In this document: in pieces, positions 46,801-55,724 of the stretch
How positions within the stretch are numbered: the first letter of the stretch is position 1
Layout of the letters: every line of letters starts with the position of its first letter
Assembly: GCA_948099385.1 (NCBI GenBank)
Contig: CANUEZ040000029.1
Location: forward strand, 1,643,501-1,707,500
Reading direction: 5' to 3'
Source of the DNA: Fasciola hepatica
Taxonomy: Eukaryota; Platyhelminthes; Trematoda; Plagiorchiida; Fasciolidae
DNA length: 64,000 bases
Made by a program: the position numbers and the translations under genes
Notes under the pieces: generated by a model
What the model saw: only the letters and a program-made list of their open reading frames with translations
The model's database searches: none
Told to the model about the DNA's origin: nothing

Positions 46801-49018
46801 GCTGTGCCGTAAGAAAGTTGATTGGGACCAGTCACTGGACCGAGGGGACCGGCTGGACTGGGAGGAATTTTTGAACACCTTGAAGAAATTAGGGGACATA
46901 AGAATACCACGATGTTTGACCCCTGGCCATACGACACGGACTGGAGAACTACATGCTTTTTCCGATGCATCCGAAGTCGGTTATGGAGCTGTGGTGTACG
47001 GACGATGGTGCGCAGGAGATGGACAATATACCACGAGGATCCTGTTCGCCAAAGCCCGCGTTGCTTCACTGAAGTCGGTCTCAATCCCACGCCTGGAACT
47101 CAGCGCAGCCGTGTTGGCAGTCAGGGTGGTGCAAGCTGTGAAGAGATGTTTCGATCTCTACATTTGGTCGGTGAGCTTCTGGACGGATTCAACGATAGTA
47201 CTTTACTACATTAACAACGTACGGAGCCGGTTTAGTACTTTCGTTGCTAACCGGCTCACGATTATCCACGATGAATCGGCCACGCACCAGTGGAGTCATG
47301 TCAGGTCTGGCGATAATCCGGCCGACCTGTGCTCTCGAGGTGCGAACAACTTCAGGCAACTGGACACGTGGACGAGAGGGCCGAACTTCCTGCAATTGCC
47401 CAAACAGGACTGGCCCGTGTTCGAGTTAAAACCCCCTACGGAATTGGAACTGGAGATCAAAGGCGTAGTGATAGCAACCAACGTCGTCGAAGCGTCGCCC
47501 ATTTTATCGCGACTGGTCAGGTTTTCTTCCTGGATGAAGACGCTTCGTTCGCTAGTTTGGTTAACCAGGTTCAAGAGAACTTTACTAGTCATGAAAGGGC
47601 TACGGCCCTCAGGTCGGATACCGGTCGGCCCGATAGGTCCCGATGAGCTACAAGCGGCAGAGTACGATATTTTCAGAATGATACAACGCGAGGCTTTCGC
47701 CCGAGAACTCAAGAGGGCGGAAGAAGTGGGGCTGACCAATGAAGACATGCCATCTCCAAGAGGCGAGCTGAAGCGTTTAAACCCCAAAATCATCAACGGA
47801 CTGCTGCGGGTGGATGGTAGGCTGACCAACGCCCACCTGAACTTCGACACAAAGTATCCTATACTGCTGCCTGCGAGACAACCCGTAGTAGAGCTAATGA
47901 TTCAACACGTCCACGCCGTAGAGGGACATGCCGGGGAAAGTCACGTGACGAGCGTCATCCGAAAGCGTCTTTGGTTGTTGAGAGGACGAGAGACTGTAAA
48001 ACGCGTGATCCGACGGTGTGTGCAATGCAGGAGACGCAATGCCACAGCAGGCAAACAACTCATGGCCCCGCTACCAGAATGCAGGGTAACTACGGGCTGG
48101 TGGCCATTCAGTGACACCGGGTTGGACTATTTCGGGCCCTTGTGGATCAAGTGCGGGAAAAGATTAGAAAAGCGATACGGATGTATCATGACGTGCATGA
48201 AATCACGTGCGGTGCACCTAGAAGTCGCACATTCGATGACGACCGATTCGTTTCTACGGGCCTTGCAAAGATTTATCAACCGAAGGGGCGTACCGGCCGA
48301 CATATACTCAGATAATGGATCGAACTTTGTGGGCGCTCAACGGGAATTGCAGCGTTGGCACAAGAACATAAACAGGGACGAACTGCAGAATCGAACCGTG
48401 GCCTACGGCATACGCTGGCATTTCAACCCCCCACAGGCCAGTCACCGAGGCGGCATATGGGAACGCATGATCCGGTCCGCCAGACGGATATTGCTGTCAA
48501 TCATGGAGCAGCAGCCGCCCGACGACGAGACCCTGAACACCGTCATGACTGAGGTGGAGCGAATCCTGAACAACCGCCCCCTGGTTCCAGTATTGAACGG
48601 CGACCCCACCCACCTGGCGCTCACCCCAAACGACTTATTGACGCTAAGGTCGAACGAGGGTTTCCAAGGGCCGGTAAACCTTCGTGGGAGCTACCTCCAT
48701 GGGTGGAAGCAAGCGAACTATCTGGCCAAGGTCTTCTGGAGGCGATGGCTACGGGAGTACCTACCGGCTTTGCAGACTCGACAGAAGTGGATGGCCAAAA
48801 CAAGACCATTCAAAGTTGGGGACGTGGTTATGATCGCCGACGAACGCGCACATTTCAGCGCTTGGTCTTTGGGAGTAGTTACGGAAACCATCAAAAGCAC
48901 CGACGAAATGATAAGAACGGTGAAGGTGAAGACAGCTAACGGAGTGCTCATTCGTGACATACGCAGTATTAACCTACTCGAGAGCGAAGACGGAGGAGCT
49001 GATAACCCTGAGGCCTAG
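43823..49018 (+). CDS. gag-pol: BEL/Pao Gag-Pol polyprotein
   Basis: 1731 residues from ATG 43823 (MPRKGSKAV) to TAG at 49016-49018. An upstream TTG in the same frame at 43742 lies in the LTR and is not a likely start. The N-terminal Gag has a coiled-coil-like stretch (DLYKLRIIELEQQLLSARL) and the Pao-type capsid region. Zinc knuckles start near residue 348 (CRYC) and continue CFICLNTTHRAAAC and CGYEGCTGRHHRLLH. The aspartic protease has FVDSGSDTTLV near 462; RT has RVVFDCAAKF near 746 and FYVDDYLGSFDD near 870. RNase H starts HAFSDASEVGYGAV near 1044. Integrase has HAVEGHAGESH and CVQCRRR near 1365-1403, and the triad in GLDYFGP, YSDNGSNFVG and GGIWERMIRSARR. The C-terminus is the BEL-type PFKVGDVVMI segment. 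No break was found. Confidence 0.97.
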   Translation: MPRKGSKAVEPGQEVIRQVSGEVLGTYDSLVNARSPSPVSASSCVIESNIDRKDVDLYKLRIIELEQQLLSARLQAHEAEKCTQKQREYRTSDFDTSDRLECNKVGNPTQVADYKPPSIDLPRVELTVFDGRAEQYCKFVKQFETFVENKVTDPGQRLLYLTHYCRGRAREAIDGCTMLDPEQGYTRARKILRDLFGQPFKVARNLIEGVMAEAKKTKGDVYTMADLVIKMQNCSIALDHLGYRADLDAMHTLEGIVRHLSPELQGRWAEEAERISRGDREANFEDLTEYLDRQTKIADSRFGRLIRDSNRANKPGTSQVRTPVREHPKYQPWTNTHVISRDATAKPNCRYCGTSHGLPECPKFGNATIDERWEMARMAGACFICLNTTHRAAACRTRNRCGYEGCTGRHHRLLHQARITISEASAKPSVICSTSQSASKPVRLGVVAVGVVTPTGIVKALAFVDSGSDTTLVKERFADKHQLAKGATSLAVSTVGGTQVMTAGRLRLQLISLDTNEEIEPTEAFTLADLPMRAPRSVNAILTRWPHLQDVTVVDWEDDEVDLLIGCDVPAAHWVLDQRVGDRQAPYAVRTALGWMLYGPVGVRGSVNYLSAETDRIEYHLQRLYEKEFHDIGDERPTLSQEDHFALQTVRQGSRGLKKQFEVPLPWRTPVDPWTDNRNYVLPRLLRLKERFIRDQNLWERYADLMKRNEVLGYVEKVPVNTDSKRGIWYLPHHPVINPKKPNKLRVVFDCAAKFQGKSLNDRLLQGPDWTTPLIDVLCRFRVGKVALSADIREMFHQVKIPVGERDALRFLWWEGSDRDNAVVNYRMTVHPFGAISSPFCANYALRESANKHGDLVHRTVVESVSRNFYVDDYLGSFDDVESALEQFRGLTRLLEEGGFHLTKWMSNASEVLKVIPYHEKVERVRDLDGSPLPIERTLGIQWDAETDDFVFELNVPELPITRRGILSAVSSLFDPLGFVSPWLLPGKILLQRLCRKKVDWDQSLDRGDRLDWEEFLNTLKKLGDIRIPRCLTPGHTTRTGELHAFSDASEVGYGAVVYGRWCAGDGQYTTRILFAKARVASLKSVSIPRLELSAAVLAVRVVQAVKRCFDLYIWSVSFWTDSTIVLYYINNVRSRFSTFVANRLTIIHDESATHQWSHVRSGDNPADLCSRGANNFRQLDTWTRGPNFLQLPKQDWPVFELKPPTELELEIKGVVIATNVVEASPILSRLVRFSSWMKTLRSLVWLTRFKRTLLVMKGLRPSGRIPVGPIGPDELQAAEYDIFRMIQREAFARELKRAEEVGLTNEDMPSPRGELKRLNPKIINGLLRVDGRLTNAHLNFDTKYPILLPARQPVVELMIQHVHAVEGHAGESHVTSVIRKRLWLLRGRETVKRVIRRCVQCRRRNATAGKQLMAPLPECRVTTGWWPFSDTGLDYFGPLWIKCGKRLEKRYGCIMTCMKSRAVHLEVAHSMTTDSFLRALQRFINRRGVPADIYSDNGSNFVGAQRELQRWHKNINRDELQNRTVAYGIRWHFNPPQASHRGGIWERMIRSARRILLSIMEQQPPDDETLNTVMTEVERILNNRPLVPVLNGDPTHLALTPNDLLTLRSNEGFQGPVNLRGSYLHGWKQANYLAKVFWRRWLREYLPALQTRQKWMAKTRPFKVGDVVMIADERAHFSAWSLGVVTETIKSTDEMIRTVKVKTANGVLIRDIRSINLLESEDGGADNPEA

Positions 49019-49725
49019 TAAACCTTTTTCACACCAGTAATCGAGGTGGATAAAGAAACACCATATATACCACACGATCTCCGTCAAACACGTTAAGGTG
49101 CTCGCGGTCCCTTCGTTGACATTACAGAAGGTTCTTTCCGATATGTGGTGATGAGTGCGATTCCATTATACATCCCGATACATACGCGCATGCACGACGC
49201 ACTCTACATCCCGTAAACCCATCATACATGTGACAGTGTTCTTTGTTCGCCTTTTGTTGACGCTACCGAATGCCCCTTGCACATGTGGAAGTAGTGGAGC
49301 TCAGGTCACACATGCATGCTACATTTACTCGTTTTCTTGCCACGCGGTCTTTTGTTGACATTGCAGAAAGTCCTCCTTTGATGTGTAGTCATAACTGTGA
49401 TTTCATTGTAACCCCGGCACACACACACACGCACGCACACACACACACACACACTCAAGCGCGTACATCCAGGACCGGACGGCCCCTTACGAGGACAACG
49501 TCTATGTGACCATTCACGCCCGCCATCGGTCATTTGGTCTTGTGGAAGATGTAGACTAGCCTCACGTCTATGTAGCCAATGGGTTAGGTGCGACCAGTAG
49601 TGGAACGTCGACGACGAGCATTAGACGCGCGCACTGACAGCAGGGCCTAGGCAGGTAGGAAGAATCAGTACCTTTATACCGAACCTTTGACTCTGCTAAG
49701 GATCCAGGAGGATTTTGGTGGGCGG
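49019..49725 (+). other. BEL 3' untranslated region
   Basis: No coding sequence. It contains a CA microsatellite at 49418-49454 and ends in a G-rich tract (GGAGGATTTTGGTGGGCGG) directly before the 3' LTR, the probable polypurine tract. Confidence 0.8.
49418..49454. repeat. (CA)n microsatellite
   Basis: A CA dinucleotide run with two GCACG-type interruptions, inside the BEL 3' untranslated region. Confidence 0.95.
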
Positions 49726-50103
49726 TGTAACAGCCGGTCGTGGAAAATCCCCCTTTTTCCCTCGCGATTCAGTGTTTTTCCCAACATCACTCATTTCCAT
49801 ACACTATCGACTTGTCTTTACGAACTGGTTGTTTTTCTGGACCAATTGATGTTTGTTCGCGCCCAGAGCGCTATTTTGGCACATCCTTGTTCAGGACCTG
49901 CGTGACGCACGTGCTGTCTGCTCACACGCTGCTATTCGGTTTCTCGTTGTTGAGACTTTGTGATCGTATTATTGAGGTTTGTATATTGTTTACGTCATTG
50001 TTTATTTTAATAATCTAGTATCGTAGAATTATCACGGATAATCGCCTTCTGATTTCGGGATCCGTTGCGAATTTGGCTACGCATTGCTCAAACGTTCGTA
50101 ACA
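49726..50103 (+). repeat. BEL 3' LTR
   Basis: 378 bp, matching the 5' LTR except for three differences. Confidence 0.95.
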
Positions 50104-50108
50104 ACTGC

Positions 50109-50227
50109 GACGACGTTTCGTCGGTTCTTCAAAAGAAGGGTATTGTAAATACCACAGTCGCTTCGGTGAGGGAGCCGAACGATGCGAACTAGGGTGTACG
50201 TTTCCCAGTGCTCATCAGGGAAACTAA
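50109..50227 (+). pseudogene. gag: G2 gag, last piece with CHCC finger
   Basis: Continues G2 gag after the BEL insertion. It encodes the C-x2-H-x9-C-x3-C finger (CKYH, then CELGC) and ends with TAA at 50225-50227, right after GGGAAAC. The finger matches the one in G1 (CLLH, CEPGC). Confidence 0.88.
50218..50224 (+). promoter_or_regulatory. G2 putative -1 frameshift slippery site
   Basis: GGGAAAC in the gag register, followed by TAA; the protease frame is -1. Same arrangement as G1. Confidence 0.7.
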
Positions 50228-50893
50228 CCCCCCGGCCCGTAGTGGCGACCCACGAAGCCGGGTATCACACCAATAGTCGTCTTTTGAACGTAAGGGACAT
50301 CATTTCAAATAACCTATTCCTTGTAGATACCGGTGCCGAAGTGAGCCTTCTCCCTCGAGAGAAAGGCGATAATAGCACACTATAGGCCCAAACACTACAC
50401 GCTGCCAATGGCACGGCCATCCCAACGTTTGGCCAGCGGTAGGTCACCTTAAACTCAGGTTTAAAGCGTAATTTTCGTTGGGTATCCATCATCGCCGACG
50501 TCCCGTACCCAATTCTAGGCATTCACTTCCTGCAACAATTTGACCTGTTAGTTGATGTACGGAGCCGCAGGGTGGTAGATCGTCAGACCACTCTCGCTGT
50601 TGCTGGTTACAATTCGCGAGTGAATCACGTCACGCCTTTTTTCGTTCAACCACCGGCACACCAACCTTATAGCAAACTCATCGCTGCCTACCCGGCCATG
50701 TTTATGCAGGCCGGGCCTCTCCCAGCAGTGACCACCAGTGTCACTCACTATGTCGATACTAAGGGACCCCCAGTGTTCATAGGCTGCGTCGGTTAACACC
50801 AGACAAGCTTCTTGTTGCGCAGGCTGAATTCGAAAATATGCTAGAACTGGGTATAATACGCCCTTCTAGTAGCCCTCGAGCTTCCCTCTTCAT
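50228..50893 (+). pseudogene. pol: G2 pol, protease region (broken)
   Basis: The protease motif is intact (LFLVDTGAEVSLLP). TAG codons at 50383-50385 and 50440-50442 and frameshifts near 50785 and 50887 are at the same places as in G1. The distal block HFLQQFDLLVDV is also present. Confidence 0.87.
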
Positions 50894-51768
50894 ATGGTCC
50901 CCAAGTCTAGTGACGACTTGCGACCCTGTGGTGATTACAGAGCGCTTAAGAAAGTCACCGTCCCTGACCGATATCCGATTCCCCATATACAGGATCTTAC
51001 TTCGTCTTTATCAGGTTGCTCCGTCTTCAGCCGTATCGATTTGGTTCGGGCGTACAACCAGATCCCGGTGGCAGAGGCCGATATCCCTAAAACTGCCGTC
51101 ACTACACCTTTCGGGCTGTTCGAGCTTCTGCGAATGCCGTTGGGACTCAGCAATGCAGCCCAGACCTTTCAACGGTTCATGCACGAAGCAACTCGTGGTT
51201 TGGAAAATGTCCACGTATACCTGGATGATATTTTGGTGGCGAGTTCTTCGGAGCAAGAGCACGCTACAGACTTACGAGCACTTTTCGAAGGCCTTAGCCA
51301 GCACGGCGTTACGATCAATATCGCGAAATGCGAATTAGGCCGGTCTGATATCACTTTCATAGGACATTCTATTTCATCCTCGGGTATCCGCCCTCTGTCA
51401 GATAAAGTTTCCGCCATTCGCGACTACCCTGAACCCCAATTTTTTCGCCAGTTGCGTCAGTTTGTCGGTCTGTTGAATTTCTACCGCCGATTTATTCCTC
51501 ACTGTGCGGAAATGATGCAACCCCTCACCGACCTGTTGCGCGGAGGTAAGCGGAAGTTCGTGTTTCCTGACACGGCACAAGCCGCATTCGCCTTGGTCAA
51601 AGATGCTGTCGCCAACACAGCTCTCTTTACACACCCCGACCCTTTGGCTCCTATTTCGGTAGTGACGGATGCCTCGGACACAGCGGTTGGAGGAGTACTG
51701 CAACAGTTCGTAGACGATTCTTGGCAACCTTTAGCATTCTTCTCCAAGCGCCCACAACCCGCGGAATC
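50894..51768 (+). pseudogene. pol: G2 pol, reverse transcriptase and truncated RNase H
   Basis: An open frame with [35 protein letters not shown], the catalytic [24 protein letters not shown] and RNase [18 protein letters not shown]. After PAES at 51768 the sequence jumps to a point that corresponds to G1 24938. 182 bp are missing, including the FTDHMPL block of RNase H, and the frame shifts. The RT core itself is better kept than in G1, where the RFIPHC part has changes upstream. Confidence 0.92.
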
Positions 51769-53207
51769 AGTTTACTGTGGACATACGACACGTCTCTGGG
51801 GTACTTAATCCCGTCGCAGACGCCTTATCGCGCGTATATCAACTAAGTCTGTCACAAACACCTAACATCAACTTAGACGCAGTGGCACAGGCTCGAACTA
51901 TGGACCCTGACATCGAACAACTTCGGCAAAACGGTTCTTTGAGTTTAACCACAGTGCCTATCCCAGCTTCCCAGAATACCATCGTGTGCGATGTGTCGCA
52001 AGGTCGCCCTAGGCCAGTAGTTCCTGCTGCCCACCGTTATCCTACGTTCATGACACTCCATAATCTGGCTCATCCGGGTGTGACTGCCTCGGTGAAACTG
52101 ATAACTGAGCGTTTTGTTTGGCACAATGTCAAACGGGATGTCCGTCAATGGGCTCGTGCTTGTCTGCAGTGTCAACGTGTTAAGACCCATAGGCACACTA
52201 AGGCGGCGTTAGCCAGGTTCCCAGAACCTGAAACACGTTTTCATCATGTGCACGTCGACCTCGTAGGACCACTCCCACCTTCGCTTGGGTACGTTTACAT
52301 ACTCACATGCGTGGATCGTTTTACTCGCTGGCCGCAGGCCATCCCTATCCCTCGTCCCACCTCGGAAGAGGCCGCGAAAGCTTTTCTGACCGGTTGGGTT
52401 AGTCATTTCGGTTGCCCGGAAATAGTGACCACCGATCGCGGTCCACATTTTGACGGCGCTTTCGGCAGCCTACTCGCTACGCTCGGTTGCCAACACGTTA
52501 AGACGACAGCTTACCACCCTCAGGCCAATGGTATGGTTGAGCGTTTCCACCGGCAATTAAAAGCCGCCCTTCGAGCAAACGGTAACCCCCTTTGGAGTGA
52601 AACACTACCGTTAGCACTCTTAAGCCTGCGTAGTACCGTTAAGGAAGAGTTACACACAACACCGGCCGTACTAGTATATGGCTGTACACTTCGTCTGCCT
52701 AGGGAGTTGGTAGCCCCCTCACCAACCGTGACTTTCGACTACGGTGACTATGCTCAGCGCCTTACGCAGCACATGCGAGTGCTCAAGGCCAGTCCGCCGC
52801 GTGAACAACAGTCTACAAGTTATGTCCCAACTGCATTAGGAACCGCTACTCATGTATTCCTTCGCGTCGATGGCGTCTGATCACCACTACAAGCGCCATA
52901 CACTGGCCCGTTTCGGGTGATAAAACGTAGGGCAAAAACATTTGTCATAGATATCAACGGACGACACGACTCCGTATCTATCGACCGTCTCAAGCCTGCC
53001 GTCATTGAGTGCAAGCCGCTCGGCCAATTTACACCCGCTCAAGTCGCTCAGTCAGCTGCATCGAGCGAGTTACTACTCGAACCACCCCCAATTACCCCTA
53101 GTGAGGACTCGGCAGCTAGTCCATCAGATTATCCAACCGTCCCGCAGCGCGAAGTAGCCGTCGCGGTCGCCAACTACGAAACCCCGTCCGCTTCGCCGAT
53201 TTCGTGA
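51769..53207 (+). pseudogene. pol: G2 pol, integrase (nearly complete, then broken)
   Basis: The open stretch to 52880 starts inside the RNase H end ([13 protein letters not shown]) and covers the zinc-binding region (LHNLAHPG, ACLQCQRV) and the complete catalytic core: HVDLVGPLPPS, VTTDRGPHFDG and NGMVERFHRQLK. A 1-bp loss near 52875 gives TGA at 52878-52880. The C-terminal GPFRVIKRR block follows in another frame (52917-53207). G1 has the same domain but with more breaks. Confidence 0.92.
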
Positions 53208-53790
53208 CGATTTTTACAACCGACTGTTAGCAATAAGTTGGGAAGTTCGCCATGGATTTACCAAAAAACAGACCCGTGAAATTACAATCTGTAGTTATGA
53301 GTTCATCTTCTTCTGGTCTCCTAGCGACTACAACAACACCGAACATCGTTTGTGTGTTGTTATTACGGTCCAACATCCGCCGGCGCCCTCAGGCGCTATT
53401 TGGTTCCAGTTTACCTTGTTCTCTCTCAGACGGATCTAACAAGTCACATTGGCTTCATCCGTAGCCTGGCTGACTCCCGTGCACGTTCAAGGAGCCAACC
53501 GCTCACTGGACAACGGGACGATTGGTCAGCCTGGCACTGGAGACGGCAACTGGACGCCTTTTTGGATGGACGTGACGAGGCATTTTCCGGCTTGCATTCG
53601 TATGAGACCCGCGGGCGCCAAAACACAGTTGGACCCACGCACATCGGACCTCGAGAGTGCAGGCACCGGTAAACTCATCAGCAGTCGTTCGACGTCAACA
53701 ACAATATAACGGAGAAGCTATGAGGAGTTCCTGGACAACCAATAATTCCGGCTCACCATCACGATCGAAGCCCAACTCCGTCGGACTTCT

Positions 53791-53803
53791 AGGAGGAGGC
53801 CCC
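53791..53803 (+). promoter_or_regulatory. G2 polypurine tract
   Basis: AGGAGGAGG plus CCCC immediately before the 3' LTR, as in G1. Confidence 0.65.
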
Positions 53804-54111
53804 TGTAGCGGTTGCCATCTTCGTTCATACTTTTACCACGTTTATTGTTTAACTGAACGCTGACTGCCAAGCGCGGTTGCCATTTGACCGTTGCTCTTGC
53901 GCACGCTCTCACGCACGCTCCCAAATACACGCTAACCACTATCTCTCCCAATCGCCTTCTCATTCTCACGGGTCGTGGAGAATACTGTTCTGGTTAACGT
54001 ATTCGTATAGTGCCGCACATTAGAGTAACGTGCAGGTGGTCCACACAGTACAGAGAACCGAAGCACGCGTTTACTAAGGAAACCGCGAAGTAAGGTCTAA
54101 TCAACCTTACA
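53804..54111 (+). repeat. G2 3' LTR
   Basis: 308 bp from TGTAGCGG to CCTTACA, followed by the ATAT duplication at 54112-54115. It has the ACGTATTCGTATA variant in U5, unlike the G2 5' LTR. Confidence 0.93.
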
Positions 54112-54115
54112 ATAT

Positions 54116-55538
54116 TTCTGTTTCCTTGGCGACACTTCATGATGTACGTAATATGAAGTTAACAATTCTCTGAACGTTCACTGGGTTTCCCTTGGCCGTT
54201 TTCTCCACCCCCGCTTTGGCAGACACTCTCCTGTCCCCATCCGATTTGTTTTCCTTTTTAGGACTTACTCCGTCAGCATCTCGCCATCGAACCTTACAGC
54301 CGTATTGGCCGATTGATCCATTGCATTCTACCTCTGATGTTTCATTCTTGCACATCGTCCAGTTTTCTATCCACATACCTTTCATACTCTGTAGCGTGCA
54401 TATAACTCTTCATATTTCCCCTGATAATTTTTTCACAAGATAAACCAAATATCCATTGATTACTTTTAACTTTTTAGCTATTGTGGTCACTTACAATAGA
54501 ACTTATTTACGTACTCCGCATTTTCAACCAACGTCACTCGGCAACAGTCGAGATGACCACCTGACTATGGGTTTTACATTTGCCGCAAGTTAATATCATT
54601 TTAGTCCACTTAAGCTTCCTCCTATAATACTCCGTATGCACGTTTTAACCCCCTTCAAACTCTGGTTTTGATATAACTTAAGTTAGTACGGAATCCTGAA
54701 CAATTAGGCGTTGATAAAAAAATTCATCGACGGTAAACTGATTTTTACTCATGAACAGTGGAATTTGCCGTATTTACAACCCACGGAGTGACTCCATTAA
54801 GGGTTAAACTTAGCTCTCCATGATTGTGAACATATAAGAAAAACCTGAGCGAGGTAAGGCCACGGTTTGGCCTACAACTCTCGTCGTTATTGTTTACCGG
54901 AATGGAATACGTATTCTGTTCGTGGCACCTGGACTTAACGTGATTCCCGGGAATGACCCCTTCTCTCGGTCATTCTCAGTCACTCACAGGCCACAAAAGG
55001 TAACGTAATGTTTCCAGAAGAGCGAACGAGTTCTACTTAATATCGACCACGGACAACGATATCGCCCCACCCCTACCGGATTAGTCTGTTAGACTGTTGA
55101 GCAGTTTGACCTCAAAAAGGCTGCCGAAAGCTCGCTCACTGTGTACAAATGAGCACTCGGACGACGAACTTTGCCATATGTACATGTATATATGGTAACA
55201 GCCAGGAGAGAAAAGTATGGTCCAAAATGGAACTAATCAATTAACTGTAAAAGAGTTCATTTGAAACATTGGGTCCCCTTGATCCAGTTCATCAAAACAG
55301 ATAGAAGACATAAATTGCGAGGTGCAAGCATTTCTTTTAATCTTCTCAATCGCGTACGTAGAACATGCGAATTCGTGTTCAAATGGAGCACAGAGCAAAA
55401 CAATGGAATAGATAGTGTCAAGCTAAATTGGGAAACGATTCGGTAAACCGGATTGGTTACCGCCACGGCAGGCACACATTGTGGGTCAAAAGTTTCTGTG
55501 CACACAGTGGGGGCCTTAGTCCACTTATCAACACAGCC
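54116..55538. other. Unassigned AT-rich region
   Basis: This begins the flank that adjoined S before G2 inserted. The longest frame with an unusual composition is 54137-54385 (-), a Lys- and Cys-containing 82-codon frame; I do not recognise it. No repeat structure was seen. Confidence 0.4.
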
Positions 55539-55724
55539 TCACAAAAAGCTGGGACGGAACGCTTGACCCGGATCAATCCGATGACGAAAGGTCACAAGGT
55601 GTTTCGCAATCGATGAAGCCGGGTTTCCAGTCGTCGTCTGTTGTCCGGGTGGAGGATGACCCATCCACTGCACTAACCACTTCGGTACATGCTCCCCCAT
55701 TCTTTGACTGAGGCAAGAGTTCAA
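55539..55724 (-). pseudogene. Penelope-like element GIY-YIG fragment 1
   Basis: The - strand frame reads LSQRMGEHVPKWLVQ, SSIAKHLVTFRHRIDPGQAF, which aligns with LSQRIKEHHPRWLSH and SSILGHLVDSGHTIDPEKAF in the fragment at 57511-57933. The order RxxEHxPxW, SSIxxHLxxxxHxID is typical of the C-terminal GIY-YIG endonuclease of Penelope-like elements in flatworms. No reverse transcriptase part was found nearby. Confidence 0.65.

Larger units (their letters stand above)
43402..50103 (+). mobile_element. Intact BEL/Pao LTR retrotransposon
   Basis: 6.7 kb with 379-bp and 378-bp LTRs that differ at three places that I can find (one T-run length, two substitutions). ACTGC is duplicated at 43397-43401 and 50104-50108. 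A single uninterrupted gag-pol frame spans the inside. By structure it could be autonomous and recently active. It is inserted in sense orientation in the gag gene of G2. I could not find a convincing primer-binding site next to the 5' LTR. Confidence 0.96.
36990..54111 (+). mobile_element. G2: Ty3/gypsy element of the G1 family, split by two nested insertions
   Basis: 5' LTR 36990-37296, internal parts 37297-38185, 43356-43401 and 50109-53803, and 3' LTR 53804-54111. Without the insertions it is about 5.2 kb, like G1 (5.4 kb). A 4-bp duplication ATAT flanks it (36986-36989 and 54112-54115). The insertions are G4 (antisense, duplication ACAG) and a BEL element (sense, duplication ACTGC). The sequence on either side of each insertion is collinear with G1 at 23035-23180, which shows that one element was interrupted. 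Confidence 0.93.

Noticed and set aside
43352..54111. A separate third gypsy copy after the BEL element.
   Set aside because: Sequence on both sides of G4 and of BEL is collinear with G1, and the duplications ACAG and ACTGC match, so these are parts of G2.
54137..54385. Open frame of 82 codons on the - strand with several Cys residues, considered as a host exon.
   Set aside because: No recognisable domain, no splice context that I can support, and overlapping frames on the other strand.
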